NCBI RefSeq assembly: GCF_004342915.1
Contig: NZ_SLWL01000010.1
Coordinates: 111,777 to 175,776, forward strand
Source of the DNA: Camelimonas lactis
GTDB lineage: Bacteria > Pseudomonadota > Alphaproteobacteria > Rhizobiales > Beijerinckiaceae
DNA: 64,000 nucleotides
Direction of reading: 5' to 3'
Shown: positions 44,426 to 52,741 of the stretch, in pieces
How positions within the stretch are numbered: the stretch's first letter is position 1
How the letters are laid out: each line of letters begins with the position of its first letter
Made by a program: the position numbers and the translations under genes
Notes under the pieces: model-generated
The model's database searches: none
Told to the model about the DNA's origin: nothing
The model's input: the letters and a program-made list of their open reading frames with translations, nothing else

Positions 44426-45202
44426 ATGACTTCCCCAGACACCCAGATCGACAGTTCCGCCCCCCGCATAACGCGCGTGCGACACGACCTGAAACGCCGG
44501 CGGCTCCAGGTGACGCGGGTCGAGCGCCTGACCCCCGCCATGCTGCGCATTCACTTCACCGGCGACGCTTTGGCGGATTTCGTCAGCCTGGGCGCCGACG
44601 ACCACGTGAAACTCTTTGTCCCGGGACCGGGCGGCGAGATGGTGAGCCGCGATTACACGCCCCGCGCCTTCGACGCGGCGGCCCAAACCCTGGTGATTGA
44701 TTTCGCCGTGCATGACGCTGGCCCGGCGACGCTCTGGGCGCTGGAGGCGCGCCCTGGCGACCAGCTGGAGATCGGCGGCCCGCGCGGCTCCATGGTCATC
44801 GGGCCGGATATCGGCTGGTGGCTGCTGATCGGTGATGAAACGGCGCTGCCAGCCATCGGCCGCCGCATCGAGGAGATGCCGGCCGGCGCAAGGGTCATCA
44901 GCCTCGTCGCCGTTCCCGGCAGGGACGACGAACAGACGTTCGTCACCCCAGCCGACCACCGGGCGCTTTGGGTGCACCGGTCGCCCGGCCAGGCCGACGA
45001 CCCGGAGCCGGTGCTGCGCGCCCTTGCGGCGCTGGAGCTGCCGGCGGGCGACGGCTTCATCTGGATCGCCGCCGAGGCCCGCGTGGCCCGGGCGGCGCGC
45101 CAGTTCCTCGTTGAACAGCGGGGCCATCCGCTGCCCTGGCTGAAGGCCTCCGGCTATTGGGTCAACGGGATGGCCGATGCGTCGGACAAGCTCATCGAAT
45201 AA
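44426..45202 (+). CDS. Siderophore-interacting protein (FAD-dependent ferric reductase-like)
   Basis: This 258-residue cytoplasmic flavoprotein is of the SIP/ViuB family, which reduces ferric siderophores to release iron. The FAD contact motif is SRDYTPR. The NAD(P)H domain contains GPRGSMVIG and LLIGDETALPAIGRRIE, a conserved segment of the family. The C-terminus reads IWIAAEARVARAARQFLVEQ and KASGYWVNG, also typical. ATG 44426 is preceded by GAAAGGA. No siderophore receptor is nearby, so any partner is elsewhere. The 217-base upstream region holds a small hairpin but no clear Fur site. Confidence 0.9.
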   Translation: MTSPDTQIDSSAPRITRVRHDLKRRRLQVTRVERLTPAMLRIHFTGDALADFVSLGADDHVKLFVPGPGGEMVSRDYTPRAFDAAAQTLVIDFAVHDAGPATLWALEARPGDQLEIGGPRGSMVIGPDIGWWLLIGDETALPAIGRRIEEMPAGARVISLVAVPGRDDEQTFVTPADHRALWVHRSPGQADDPEPVLRALAALELPAGDGFIWIAAEARVARAARQFLVEQRGHPLPWLKASGYWVNGMADASDKLIE

Positions 45203-45232
45203 CGGGGCGGAGCGGGGGGATTGGCGCCGCCA

Positions 45233-45254
45233 GCGCCAGGCAGGCGCCTGGCGC
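45233..45254. terminator. Hairpin between convergent genes
   Basis: GCGCCAGGC and GCCTGGCGC form a perfect 9-bp stem around AGGC, between the stops of the SIP gene and the CoA ligase. There is no T tract, so it may act as a processing or weak bidirectional stop signal. Confidence 0.45.
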
Positions 45255-45302
45255 GTGTCCGGCGAACGGGTATTCGCCGGATATGCGCGGCCTGGGGCCC
45301 GC

Positions 45303-46883
45303 TCAGTTCACCTGCCGGTCCCGTCCCTCCCAATAGGGGGCGCGCAACTCCCGGCGCAGGATTTTTCCTGACGGATTGCGCGGCAGCGCGTCTATGAAGT
45401 CGATGGATTTCGGCGTTTTGTAGCCGGCGATGCGCGTGCGTGTGAAGGCGATGATGTCGTCCGCCGTGGCCTCGCCGCCCGGCCGCAGCACCACGACCGC
45501 CTTGACGCTCTCGCCCCATTTGTCATCCGGCACGCCGATCACCGCTGTTTCGGCCACGTCCGGGTGATCGCAGACGACGCTTTCCACCTCGGCCGGATAG
45601 ACGTTCTCGCCTCCGGAAATGATCATGTCCTTGATGCGGTCCTGGATGAACAGATAGCCGTCCTCATCCAGATAGCCGGCGTCGCCGGTCGCCAGCCAGC
45701 CGTCGCTGTCGACGGTTCTGGCGGTGGCCTCGGGCAGGTTCCAGTAGCCAACCATATTGGCGCCGGAGCGGATGGCGACTTCGCCGATCTCACCGGCCGG
45801 CAGGGGCTTGCCATCGCCGCCGCGCACCATCAGTTCGACGCCGGGCATCGCCTTGCCGGCCGCGCGCATCCGCGCGCCGCCCTCAAGGTGATCGGCCGGC
45901 GGCAGGGCGACGACCGAACCCGTCGTCTCGGTCATGCCGTACACCTGCACGAATTCGCAGCCGAAGGTGTCGATGCACTCCCGCAGCAGCGCGGCGGGGA
46001 TCGGCGATGCGCCATAGAAGATGGTTTTCAGCCGCGAATAATCCGCCTGCGCCGCCCGGGGCAGCCGCACGACGATCTGCAGCGCGGCGGGCGCCATGAA
46101 AATCCGGCTGACGCCCGCCTGCTCGAAATAATCCAGCACCTTGCCCGGATCGAACTCACGCGCCACCAGGCCTTTGGCGCCGAAACACAGGCTGTTGACG
46201 CCCCATTGCGTGCCGCCGATGTGGAAGCAGGGCATGGCCAGCAGCGCCACGTCCCCGTCGGACCAGTCGTTCCACGAGGCCGGGTTGTCGCGATCCTCCG
46301 CCTGCACCATGTGCAGCAGATTGCCGTGCGACAGCATCGCGCCCTTGGGCTTGCCGGTGGTGCCGGAGGTATAGAGCTGGATGACCACGTCATCACGGCC
46401 CACCGGCGTCGCCGGCGCGGCGCTGCTTTGGGCGTCGCGCCAGGCGACGTAATCCGGCCACTCCGCCGCGCCGCCTTCCGTGGTCAGGATGGTGCGGACG
46501 TGGGGAAGGTCGCCCTGGATTTTCCGCGCCAGATCGACGAATTCCGGCCCCACGAACAGCACCGGCGCCATGCAGTCGTTGATGATGAAGGCGCTTTCCG
46601 GCGGCGCCAGCCGCCAGTTCACCGGGGTCATCACCACGCCCGCCTTGCCGGCGCCCATCAGCAGTTCGAAATAGACGTCGCTGTTCTTGCCGATGTAGGC
46701 GATGCGGCCGCCCTTGCCGAGGCCGAGGGTGACAAGGCCGTTGGCGACGCGATTGGTGTTGTCGTCCAGTTCCGCGAATGTTGTTTGCCGGCCCTCAAAT
46801 TCATAGGCGACCATTCCGGCCCGGTCCCGGGCCTGCGCCCGCACCACGTCCGCAAGCGTCGGCAATATCTCTGGCGATGCCAT
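45303..46883 (-). CDS. Fatty acyl-CoA synthetase (ANL superfamily)
   Basis: This 526-residue CoA ligase activates a carboxylic acid through an acyl-AMP. The motifs are YTSGTTGKPKGAMLSHG, YGMTETTG, DGWLATGDAGYLDEDGYLFIQDR, KDMIISGGENVYP and the catalytic lysine in RNPSGKILRREL. GGAGGAAA lies upstream of the ATG. It is an isolated minus-strand gene, convergent with the SIP gene, and is a different subgroup from the AlkK-like enzyme at 17418. Broad-range fatty or aryl acids are possible substrates. Confidence 0.9.
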   Translation of the reverse strand: MASPEILPTLADVVRAQARDRAGMVAYEFEGRQTTFAELDDNTNRVANGLVTLGLGKGGRIAYIGKNSDVYFELLMGAGKAGVVMTPVNWRLAPPESAFIINDCMAPVLFVGPEFVDLARKIQGDLPHVRTILTTEGGAAEWPDYVAWRDAQSSAAPATPVGRDDVVIQLYTSGTTGKPKGAMLSHGNLLHMVQAEDRDNPASWNDWSDGDVALLAMPCFHIGGTQWGVNSLCFGAKGLVAREFDPGKVLDYFEQAGVSRIFMAPAALQIVVRLPRAAQADYSRLKTIFYGASPIPAALLRECIDTFGCEFVQVYGMTETTGSVVALPPADHLEGGARMRAAGKAMPGVELMVRGGDGKPLPAGEIGEVAIRSGANMVGYWNLPEATARTVDSDGWLATGDAGYLDEDGYLFIQDRIKDMIISGGENVYPAEVESVVCDHPDVAETAVIGVPDDKWGESVKAVVVLRPGGEATADDIIAFTRTRIAGYKTPKSIDFIDALPRNPSGKILRRELRAPYWEGRDRQVN

Positions 46884-47090
46884 TCCCGTGTTTCCTCCCC
46901 CTTGTCCCTGTTGTCTTTATGCCGTCCATGGACGGACGCGCGGCGCCGAAGGGGACCGGCGCCGCGCTGTTGATCATATACCAGACCGGCGCGCGGTCTG
47001 TCCGTGGGAGGTCGCGCCCGCGCCCCCATTTTTCACCACTTCCATGACGTGACGCGCAGACGCGAAGTCAGGCGGGGCTTTCGGGAGGGG

Positions 47091-47381
47091 TTACAGGGGC
47101 GCGCAGGAGAGAATGGCTTTCGGCGCGCAGTTACACTGGTAGTTGCTGCTGTTGCAGACGCGAATGTCGACGCTGAAGTCGGCGCAATTGCACTCCACCC
47201 GATAGGTCGAATTGACGAAACTGGTGAAGAGCGAAAAACCGCGGCCGCTATTTGCCGGTTTCGATCCAACCTGGAATCTGCTGCTTGCCGTGTCGGCCGC
47301 CGGCCGTGTGTTCGCCGCAGCGATCGGGGAGACGAGCAGGCTGACGACGAGGAGACAGGCAACAGGCGCCACGATGCGCAT
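47091..47381 (-). CDS. Small secreted six-cysteine protein, unknown
   Basis: This 96-residue protein has a clear signal peptide, RIVAPVACLLVVSLLVSPIAAA. It has a short mature domain ending in six closely spaced cysteines: VECNCADFSVDIRVC, then YQCNC and SCAPL. Such a pattern suggests disulfide bonding in the periplasm or outside the cell. ATG 47381 is preceded by CGGAG. No family is recognised. Neighbours are a CoA ligase and another unknown protein, which give no hint of function. Confidence 0.65.
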   Translation of the reverse strand: MRIVAPVACLLVVSLLVSPIAAANTRPAADTASSRFQVGSKPANSGRGFSLFTSFVNSTYRVECNCADFSVDIRVCNSSNYQCNCAPKAILSCAPL

Positions 47382-47610
47382 CCGGCGGAACTCCGTGTCT
47401 GGTGAATGCTGGCGGAGCATGAAGCATAAACGCGCTGGCGAATAAAGTCGCGCAGAAACCGGGGGCCAGGGGCGTCATCCTGCGCTGACGCTGCGGACCA
47501 GACGTCGGGCAGGGCGCGCGCGCCGGGCCATCACGATCGCCGGAACGTTAATTGTCCGGGCCGTGGCCTGACCATACAACCGTGGTGAAAACAACAATCC
47601 GGTGAAGGTG

Positions 47611-48027
47611 ATGCCGTTTAGCAAGGGGAGTGGGCGCGTCCATCTGCCGAGCGCGGAGCTAAGGGTGGTGAGCGCCCACGATGATGGTCTTCACATAGAG
47701 ATCCGGCCATCGGACGGACCGATCGGCGGCATCTTGATTTTTCTGAGTTCCGCTTCGTTTCCAGCCTTGCTGCGCGGCATCGCCGACAGCATGCACAACA
47801 GCGACGCCAATGCGGCGGACGCCTCTGCGCCGGGCGCGGGGGACGCGTCAGATGAGCCGCACGCCGCTCCCGGGGCCGGGGACGGCGAGGTTTCCGCCGC
47901 CGAAACCGCCGCCGCCGAGATATGGCTGCGGGCCGGGCAGCCGGGGCAGGCGACGGACCAGGCCGATGATGTGCTCGACGCTCCGTCGTTCTGGCAGAGA
48001 TTTCGCGCCCGTCGCCACAACGAATAA
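47611..48027 (+). CDS. Hypothetical protein with alanine/acid-rich linker
   Basis: This 138-residue protein has no recognised family. The N-terminal half looks folded (strand-rich: AELRVVSAHDDGLHIEIRPSDG, hydrophobic GGILIFLSSASFPALLRGIAD). The middle is a low-complexity stretch rich in Ala, Asp, Glu and Gly, and the C-terminus ends basic (FWQRFRARRHNE). ATG 47611 is chosen, with GAAGG just upstream; GTG 47602 is also possible. The opposite strand also has open frames, so the assignment is moderate. Confidence 0.5.
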   Translation: MPFSKGSGRVHLPSAELRVVSAHDDGLHIEIRPSDGPIGGILIFLSSASFPALLRGIADSMHNSDANAADASAPGAGDASDEPHAAPGAGDGEVSAAETAAAEIWLRAGQPGQATDQADDVLDAPSFWQRFRARRHNE

Positions 48028-48122
48028 TTGCCTGGATTAATTGCCCGCCCATAATTGCCTGCCACGACGGCGGACGGGCGATATTGCATCACCTCCACCG
48101 CGATATCGCGCCGCCGCCAGCC

Positions 48123-49358
48123 TTACCGGCGCCAGTCGCCGCTGGCGTCAGACCTGTAGCCCAGCGCCCGGTAGGCGGCGTCAACCAGGCTTTGGCCCCG
48201 GTCGTTGAGCAGGATGCCAGGTCCCATCCGGTTCATGGCGTAACCAAAGCTCATGCCGGCCTCAGGATCAGCGAAGCCGATCGAGCCGCCGGCCCCCACG
48301 TGGCCAAAGGCAGCCTCCGACAGGATCACCGAACAATCAGTGGCGTTGTCGAGGCGGCGGTTGTCCATTGATTTCATGAAGCCCAGCGAGAAACGCGTCG
48401 GGATTGCCAGCGTGGCGTCCTCATGGGTGGCCACTGATACGCGCGCCATGCGCGCCAGGGCGTCCGGGCTGACAAGCCTGACGCCATCCAGCGCGCCGCC
48501 GTTGGCCAGCGGCGCGTACAGGCCGGCCAGCCCCCGCGCATTGGTGACGCCCGTGGCCGAGCCAATCTCCGCCGCCCGCGCTTCACGGGAGTTCGGGTTG
48601 AAGTGGCCATTGTTGAACAGGAACAGCGCCGACGGGCTCATCGGATCCGCCAGGGCGGCGCGCACGATCCGGCTGCCGCGCGTCGTCTCGTCGGGAATGA
48701 ACGGCAGCACCGGGGCGACGCGATCTTCCATGACCTCCGGCAGCCCCATCCAGAACTCGACGCCAAGCGGCGCCGCCACTTCCTGCTGGAAAAAGGCGCC
48801 CATGCGCATGCCGGTGGAGCGCCGCACCATTTCGCCCACGGTCCAGGCGCTGGTGACGGCGTGATAGCCGTTGCGGGTTCCGGGGCGCCAGAACGGCGTC
48901 TCCTTTTCAAGAAGTTCGACCATGTGCGCGTAGTCGTAATAGGCGCCCGGCCTGAGCTCCTCCCGCAGGGCGGGAACGCCGGCCGAATGGTCGAGCATCA
49001 TCGAAACCAGCGTATCCTCTTTTCCGGCCTGCCCATATTCGGGCCAGTAGCGCGTGACGGGCGCATCAAGATCGAGCAGGCCGCGATCCGCCGCCATATG
49101 GGCGCACAGGGCTGAGGCGCCCTTGGTGCAGGAAAACACCACCGACAGGGTGTCCTGCTCCCAGGCAGGACCATCCGGCGTCTTGCGCCCGCCCCACAGA
49201 TCCACCACGGTTCTCCCGCCGACGGATATGGCGACGCTGGCGCCGATCTCGCCGCGCGTGTTGAAGTTTTCAATAAAAGCTTCCAGCACGCCGACGTATT
49301 GCGGGTCGCAAAAACCGGATACGCCGCCCTGCGCCGTCGGCCGTTCCTGAATGTCCAT
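48123..49358 (-). CDS. Serine hydrolase, beta-lactamase/EstB-like esterase
   Basis: This 411-residue serine hydrolase is of the class C beta-lactamase fold, probably an esterase. The SxxK nucleophile is in FSCTKGASA, the second tyrosine in GYHAVTSAW (Tyr-x-x-x-Ser), and a third element is HVGAGGSIGF near the C-terminus. There is no signal peptide, unlike the larger hydrolase at 40989, so it is cytoplasmic, as are EstB- and LovD-type enzymes. GGGGGAAA precedes the ATG. It might open a lactone made by the Baeyer-Villiger enzyme, but that is speculation from shared context within the window. Confidence 0.87.
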   Translation of the reverse strand: MDIQERPTAQGGVSGFCDPQYVGVLEAFIENFNTRGEIGASVAISVGGRTVVDLWGGRKTPDGPAWEQDTLSVVFSCTKGASALCAHMAADRGLLDLDAPVTRYWPEYGQAGKEDTLVSMMLDHSAGVPALREELRPGAYYDYAHMVELLEKETPFWRPGTRNGYHAVTSAWTVGEMVRRSTGMRMGAFFQQEVAAPLGVEFWMGLPEVMEDRVAPVLPFIPDETTRGSRIVRAALADPMSPSALFLFNNGHFNPNSREARAAEIGSATGVTNARGLAGLYAPLANGGALDGVRLVSPDALARMARVSVATHEDATLAIPTRFSLGFMKSMDNRRLDNATDCSVILSEAAFGHVGAGGSIGFADPEAGMSFGYAMNRMGPGILLNDRGQSLVDAAYRALGYRSDASGDWRR

Positions 49359-49533
49359 TGTTTCCCCCGGGATGGTTTATCGGGCGACAGGCTGTCAGCT
49401 TGCCGGCGCCTTGCCAACCCACATCTGCGCCGGGCCAGGTATTGCAGGGCATGGCGGGACAGGGCAGGGCGACGCCGAACCGGCCTGGCCGCCGGCGCGG
49501 CGTCGGCAAGGGACGACGCGCGCCTGCCTGCCA

Positions 49534-49578
49534 AAACGCGCCTGTCTCACGCGCGCCTGTCTCAAGCGCGTCTTTCTC
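49534..49578. repeat. Three 15-bp degenerate tandem repeats
   Basis: AAACGCGCCTGTCTC, ACGCGCGCCTGTCTC and AAGCGCGTCTTTCTC follow head to tail. A further partial copy precedes them (ACGCGCGCCTGCCTG). Confidence 0.87.
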
Positions 49579-49874
49579 AAAGCGCGGCGGCTGGCGGCCG
49601 GTAGGGAGTCTTTTGCGTCAAAGGCTGTGCTCCGCAAGACGACCGCCTTATGAACCCAACGGCGCTGGCCCGATGGTCGTCGCAGGCGTGACATGAACCG
49701 CCGGTTCGGCCCGCCCGGCATGTCCGGCCAGACGCTGGGGCCCCACGGCGCGCACGGAAAACGCCAGTGCGATTTGAAACCGTCAGCAGCCGCAATGCGC
49801 TCGGGTTCCGAAACCGTTTCGGTCGACCCTCCGCAATATCCCCACCGATTTTCAGCCCAGTCCCCGCTTTTCCG

Positions 49875-49903
49875 TTGACCTCCCACGCGTCTGTGACTAT
49901 CCC
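49875..49903 (+). promoter_or_regulatory. Promoter of tRNA-Ser
   Basis: TTGACC (49875-49880) and TATCCC (49898-49903) are separated by exactly 17 bases, and the tRNA begins 12 bases later. The positions fit a sigma-70 promoter. Confidence 0.65.
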
Positions 49904-49914
49904 TTGCCGCAGCT

Positions 49915-50006
49915 GGAGACGTGGCCGAGAGGCTGAAGGCACTCGTTTGCTAAATGAGCAAGCCTGGAAACGGGCTTCGAGGGTTCGAATCCCTCCGTCT
50001 CCGCCA
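49915..50006 (+). tRNA. tRNA-Ser(GCU)
   Basis: This is a 92-base tRNA with a full cloverleaf. The acceptor GGAGACG pairs with CGTCTCC, the discriminator is G, and CCA is encoded. The anticodon stem CTCGT/ATGAG encloses TTGCTAA, giving anticodon GCT at 49949-49951. The long variable arm between the anticodon and T arms and the T arm GGGTTCGAATCCC confirm a serine tRNA reading AGC/AGU codons. No integrase or flanking direct repeat suggests use as an attachment site. Confidence 0.97.
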
Positions 50007-50308
50007 CCTGCCTCTTTCCCATACAGCAATGTGTTGCCGCCTCCCATCACAGGGGAGCCTTGATTTTCAAGGGGTTGCTTCGCCAGCCGCCGTTGATCGG
50101 GCCGACATATTCACGGTGCGATCACCGACATTGATCCGGCCGGGGCGATCATTTTCCCGGGTGAAAAGGGCAGCCGCGCGGGGCCCGTGCAGCCAGGAGG
50201 CCCGTGTAGCCAGGAGGCCAGTGCGACGTCAGGAGGTGAGGGCGACGCCAGGAAGCCTGGCGCCGCTCCGTGGATTGCTGTCCATTCAGCGCGCGTCGGT
50301 CGGCGCGC
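50007..50308. other. Non-coding stretch downstream of tRNA-Ser
   Basis: About 300 bases without a recognised gene. The main content is the four-unit degenerate tandem array at 50184-50255. No terminator with a T tract is seen after the tRNA. Confidence 0.45.
50184..50255. repeat. Four 17-19-bp degenerate tandem repeats
   Basis: CCCGTGCAGCCAGGAGG and CCCGTGTAGCCAGGAGG (17 bp) are followed by two 19-bp units with GCGACGTCAGGAGG and GCGACGCCAGGAAG endings. The unit grows by two bases in the second pair. Confidence 0.85.
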
Positions 50309-51340
50309 TTAGAACGTCAGCACGATTTTTCCAAAGTGGCTCCCGCTCGCCATTTCATCAATCGCCCGGGGCGCCTCTGTCCATGGGAGCGTGCGATCAA
50401 TGACGGGCCGGATTTGATGCAGCGTCATGGCGCGGCACATCGCCTCAAACATTTCCCGCGATCCGACCGAAACGCCCTGAACCCTTGCCGATGTGCCAAT
50501 CATCACCGAGGGGGAGAGGGTGGCCGGCGGCGCGCTGGCGTCCGTCAGTACGCCGATGACCGCTATATGGCCGCCCATGCGCACGGATTTCAGGCTCTCA
50601 ATCAGCGTTCCCGCGCCGCCAACCTCCATGATGAAGTCGGCGCCCCGGCCGTTGGTGGCTTCCCGCACCGGGCGATGCCAGTTGGGCTCGGACCTGTAGT
50701 TGATGAGATGGGTCGCGCCGAGCGCCCGGGCGCGCTCCAGCTTCTCATCCGATGAAGACGTGACAATGGTCCGGTATCCGGCGGCATGGGCGAACTGGAG
50801 CCCGAAGATGGAGACGCCGCCGGTTCCCTGGAGCACCACAGTGTCGCCAGGCTCAAGCCGGGCGTCGACGAACATGGCCCGCCACGCCGTGAGCGCCGCG
50901 CACGGAAGGGTCGAAACCTCCACATCGGTGAGATAGTCCGGCACGCGGCAAACGGCGCTTTCGGGAAACAGGGCAAGGTCACGCCCGGCGCCTGGCGCCC
51001 CTGGCGAGCCAAGCGCTCCAGCCGCTTTTTCTGGCGCCGGGTGACCCGAAACCCAATTTGGAAAGAACAGCGTCGAGACGCGGTCGCCCGGGGCGACGCG
51101 CGTCACGCCTTCGCCCACGGCCTCAACAATACCGCAGCCATCAGAAAACGGGACCACCGGCGGAGAGCTCTCATTGCCTTTCGCATAGCCGCCCCTGGCC
51201 GTGATGAGGGTGTCGCGAAAGTTCAGTGAAACCGCCCGCATCCGCACGGTGACCTGGCCCGCTCCTGGCGTCGGGTCGGGATGGTCGGCAATCCTGAGAT
51301 TGGATGTCCCCCATGGATAGGACAGTTCAAGGGCGCGCAT
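50309..51340 (-). CDS. Zinc-independent MDR oxidoreductase (quinone oxidoreductase-like)
   Basis: This 343-residue NAD(P)H-dependent medium-chain reductase lacks the zinc-binding CGxCGSD and structural-zinc cysteines. It shows instead the quinone-oxidoreductase pattern VSLNFRDTLITARG near residue 50 and the Rossmann segment VVLQGTGGVSIFGLQFAHAAGY. GAGGAAATCA precedes the ATG. It reduces quinones or activated double bonds, or oxidises alcohols. It lies on the minus strand downstream of the DUF72 gene but is separated from it by about 400 bases. Confidence 0.88.
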   Translation of the reverse strand: MRALELSYPWGTSNLRIADHPDPTPGAGQVTVRMRAVSLNFRDTLITARGGYAKGNESSPPVVPFSDGCGIVEAVGEGVTRVAPGDRVSTLFFPNWVSGHPAPEKAAGALGSPGAPGAGRDLALFPESAVCRVPDYLTDVEVSTLPCAALTAWRAMFVDARLEPGDTVVLQGTGGVSIFGLQFAHAAGYRTIVTSSSDEKLERARALGATHLINYRSEPNWHRPVREATNGRGADFIMEVGGAGTLIESLKSVRMGGHIAVIGVLTDASAPPATLSPSVMIGTSARVQGVSVGSREMFEAMCRAMTLHQIRPVIDRTLPWTEAPRAIDEMASGSHFGKIVLTF

Positions 51341-51750
51341 TGATTTCCTCCTGGGCGGCGCTGTTTGGCCGCGCAATGTCCCCAGTGATGGCAGAAAGCG
51401 GCTGCGCCATGCAACAGGGGCCGTTACGCCGTCGCTTCATCCAGAAAGAAAGCTCAGGCCAGCCAGGCCCGCCCATGCTCTTGCAATGGCGGCCCTGAAT
51501 GCGCCTGCCCTGACTGCGCCCATGACGCTTTGGCGGTCCGGCGCCGCGCCAGCAGCGAGCGCCCCGCCGGGTCATGGAAAACGCCGCGATTGTCCGTGAA
51601 TTGCCCACGCGCGGCCGCGGCGATGATATCGCCAAACGACGTCGCCAGGTTCGGCGACGGCGAGCGTCCGGTCACGACCGGTTTCCCCGCGCCGGGGCGG
51701 CGGCGTTGCTGCAATATTTCACCTTGCCCTGGCGGTATATCGCCCGGCGC
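51341..51750. other. Non-coding spacer
   Basis: About 410 bases with no convincing gene. A short dyad, CCGGTC/GACCGG around AC at 51668-51681, is the only symmetric element noticed. Open frames on both strands lack ribosome-binding sites and protein character. Confidence 0.45.
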
Positions 51751-52557
51751 TCATCCCACCCGCTGTATCAGCGCCATGGCAGCGGCCGGGTTGCTCACCT
51801 TGTGCCCGCTGATGACATAGAGGAATACGTCGCGAGGGTCGCCGGCTTCGGGCTTTTCCACGTAGTCCAGCCCCTCTGGCGCGCCGCCCGCCGCCCACGC
51901 GCGGGCGCGTTCGGCCCAGCGATCAAGGTCGGCGGCGTCATATCCGGCGGGGCCGGCGCGCTCGTCCGTGCCCATGGCTCGGACGTAGACGAACGGCGCC
52001 GTTATATCGGCGATCTGCGGATATTCGCTGTCGCCGGCGATCACGGCGGCCACGCCGTACTGGCGCAGCAGGCTGGTGAAGGCGGGTGTCCGGAAGCTGT
52101 CGTGGCGTACTTCAACCACGTGACGCAGGTCGCGCCCCTGAAGTGTCCGTGGCAACAGTTTCAGAAACGCCTCGAAATCATCCGGGTCGAATTTCTTGGT
52201 GGCCATGAACTGCCAGTTAACCGGCCCAAGCTTGTCGCCCAGTTCCGTGACCCCGCTTCCGAAAAAACGTTCGATGGTTTCGCCGGCCTCCGCCAGCACC
52301 CGGCGATTGGTGGCGAAGCGCGGCGCCTTCAGCGAAAAAACGAAGCCGTCCGGCGTTTCATCGCGCCATTTGGCGAAGCTCTCGGGCTTTTGTGAGCCGT
52401 AATAGGTGCCGTTGATCTCGATGGAGGTCAGGTGTCCGGCGGAATATTCCAGCTCGCGCTTCTGCGGCAGCTTTTCCGGATAGAACACGCCCCGCCACGG
52501 CGCGTAGGTCCAGCCGCCGACGCCGATCCTGATTCTGCCTGCCTTCTTGTCCGTCAA
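51751..52557 (-). CDS. DUF72 family protein
   Basis: This is a 268-residue protein of the DUF72 family, a TIM-barrel-like fold of unknown activity. It opens RIRIGVGGWTYAPWRGVFYPE, which is the family hallmark, followed by the SIEINGTYYGSQKPESFAKW block, PDGFVFSLKAPR, and VEVRHDSFRTPAF. The start is uncertain: no ATG precedes the conserved region. TTG 52557 with a GGGA-like site is the best fit, and the frame extends to 52650 through the repeat array. It lies on the same strand as the following carboxyltransferase and MDR genes but has no known partner. Confidence 0.85.
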   Translation of the reverse strand: MTDKKAGRIRIGVGGWTYAPWRGVFYPEKLPQKRELEYSAGHLTSIEINGTYYGSQKPESFAKWRDETPDGFVFSLKAPRFATNRRVLAEAGETIERFFGSGVTELGDKLGPVNWQFMATKKFDPDDFEAFLKLLPRTLQGRDLRHVVEVRHDSFRTPAFTSLLRQYGVAAVIAGDSEYPQIADITAPFVYVRAMGTDERAGPAGYDAADLDRWAERARAWAAGGAPEGLDYVEKPEAGDPRDVFLYVISGHKVSNPAAAMALIQRVG

Positions 52558-52644
52558 TGTCGTGGTCCCGTCGCGTTTCCGGTGCGCAACGGTAACGCAT
52601 TCCAGCGCCGCTGCGCTCCGGATTCTGCTTTCAAACTGGCGTGA

Positions 52645-52692
52645 GGCCAACAGATGGGAAGGCCAACGGATGGGAGGGCCAATAGATCAAAG
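52645..52692. repeat. Three 16-bp degenerate tandem repeats
   Basis: GGCCAACAGATGGGAA, GGCCAACGGATGGGAG and GGCCAATAGATCAAAG follow head to tail, between the DUF72 and carboxyltransferase genes. Confidence 0.88.
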
Positions 52693-52741
52693 GAGACAGA
52701 CCAGGAAGCCGGCTGGCCTCCTGGCGCCCAGGCTCAGGTTC

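Larger units (their letters stand above)
49359..49914. other. Non-coding stretch with tandem repeats before tRNA-Ser
   Basis: No convincing gene is seen. It holds a 15-bp triple repeat (49534-49578), a 15-base palindrome CCGAAAC-C-GTTTCGG at 49808-49822, and the tRNA promoter. Confidence 0.5.

Noticed and set aside
49767..50063. A plus-strand open frame running through tRNA-Ser
   Set aside because: It includes the entire tRNA gene and has no protein character.
49915..50308. Integrated element at tRNA-Ser
   Set aside because: No integrase, no duplicated tRNA 3' end and no change in gene content mark an insertion.
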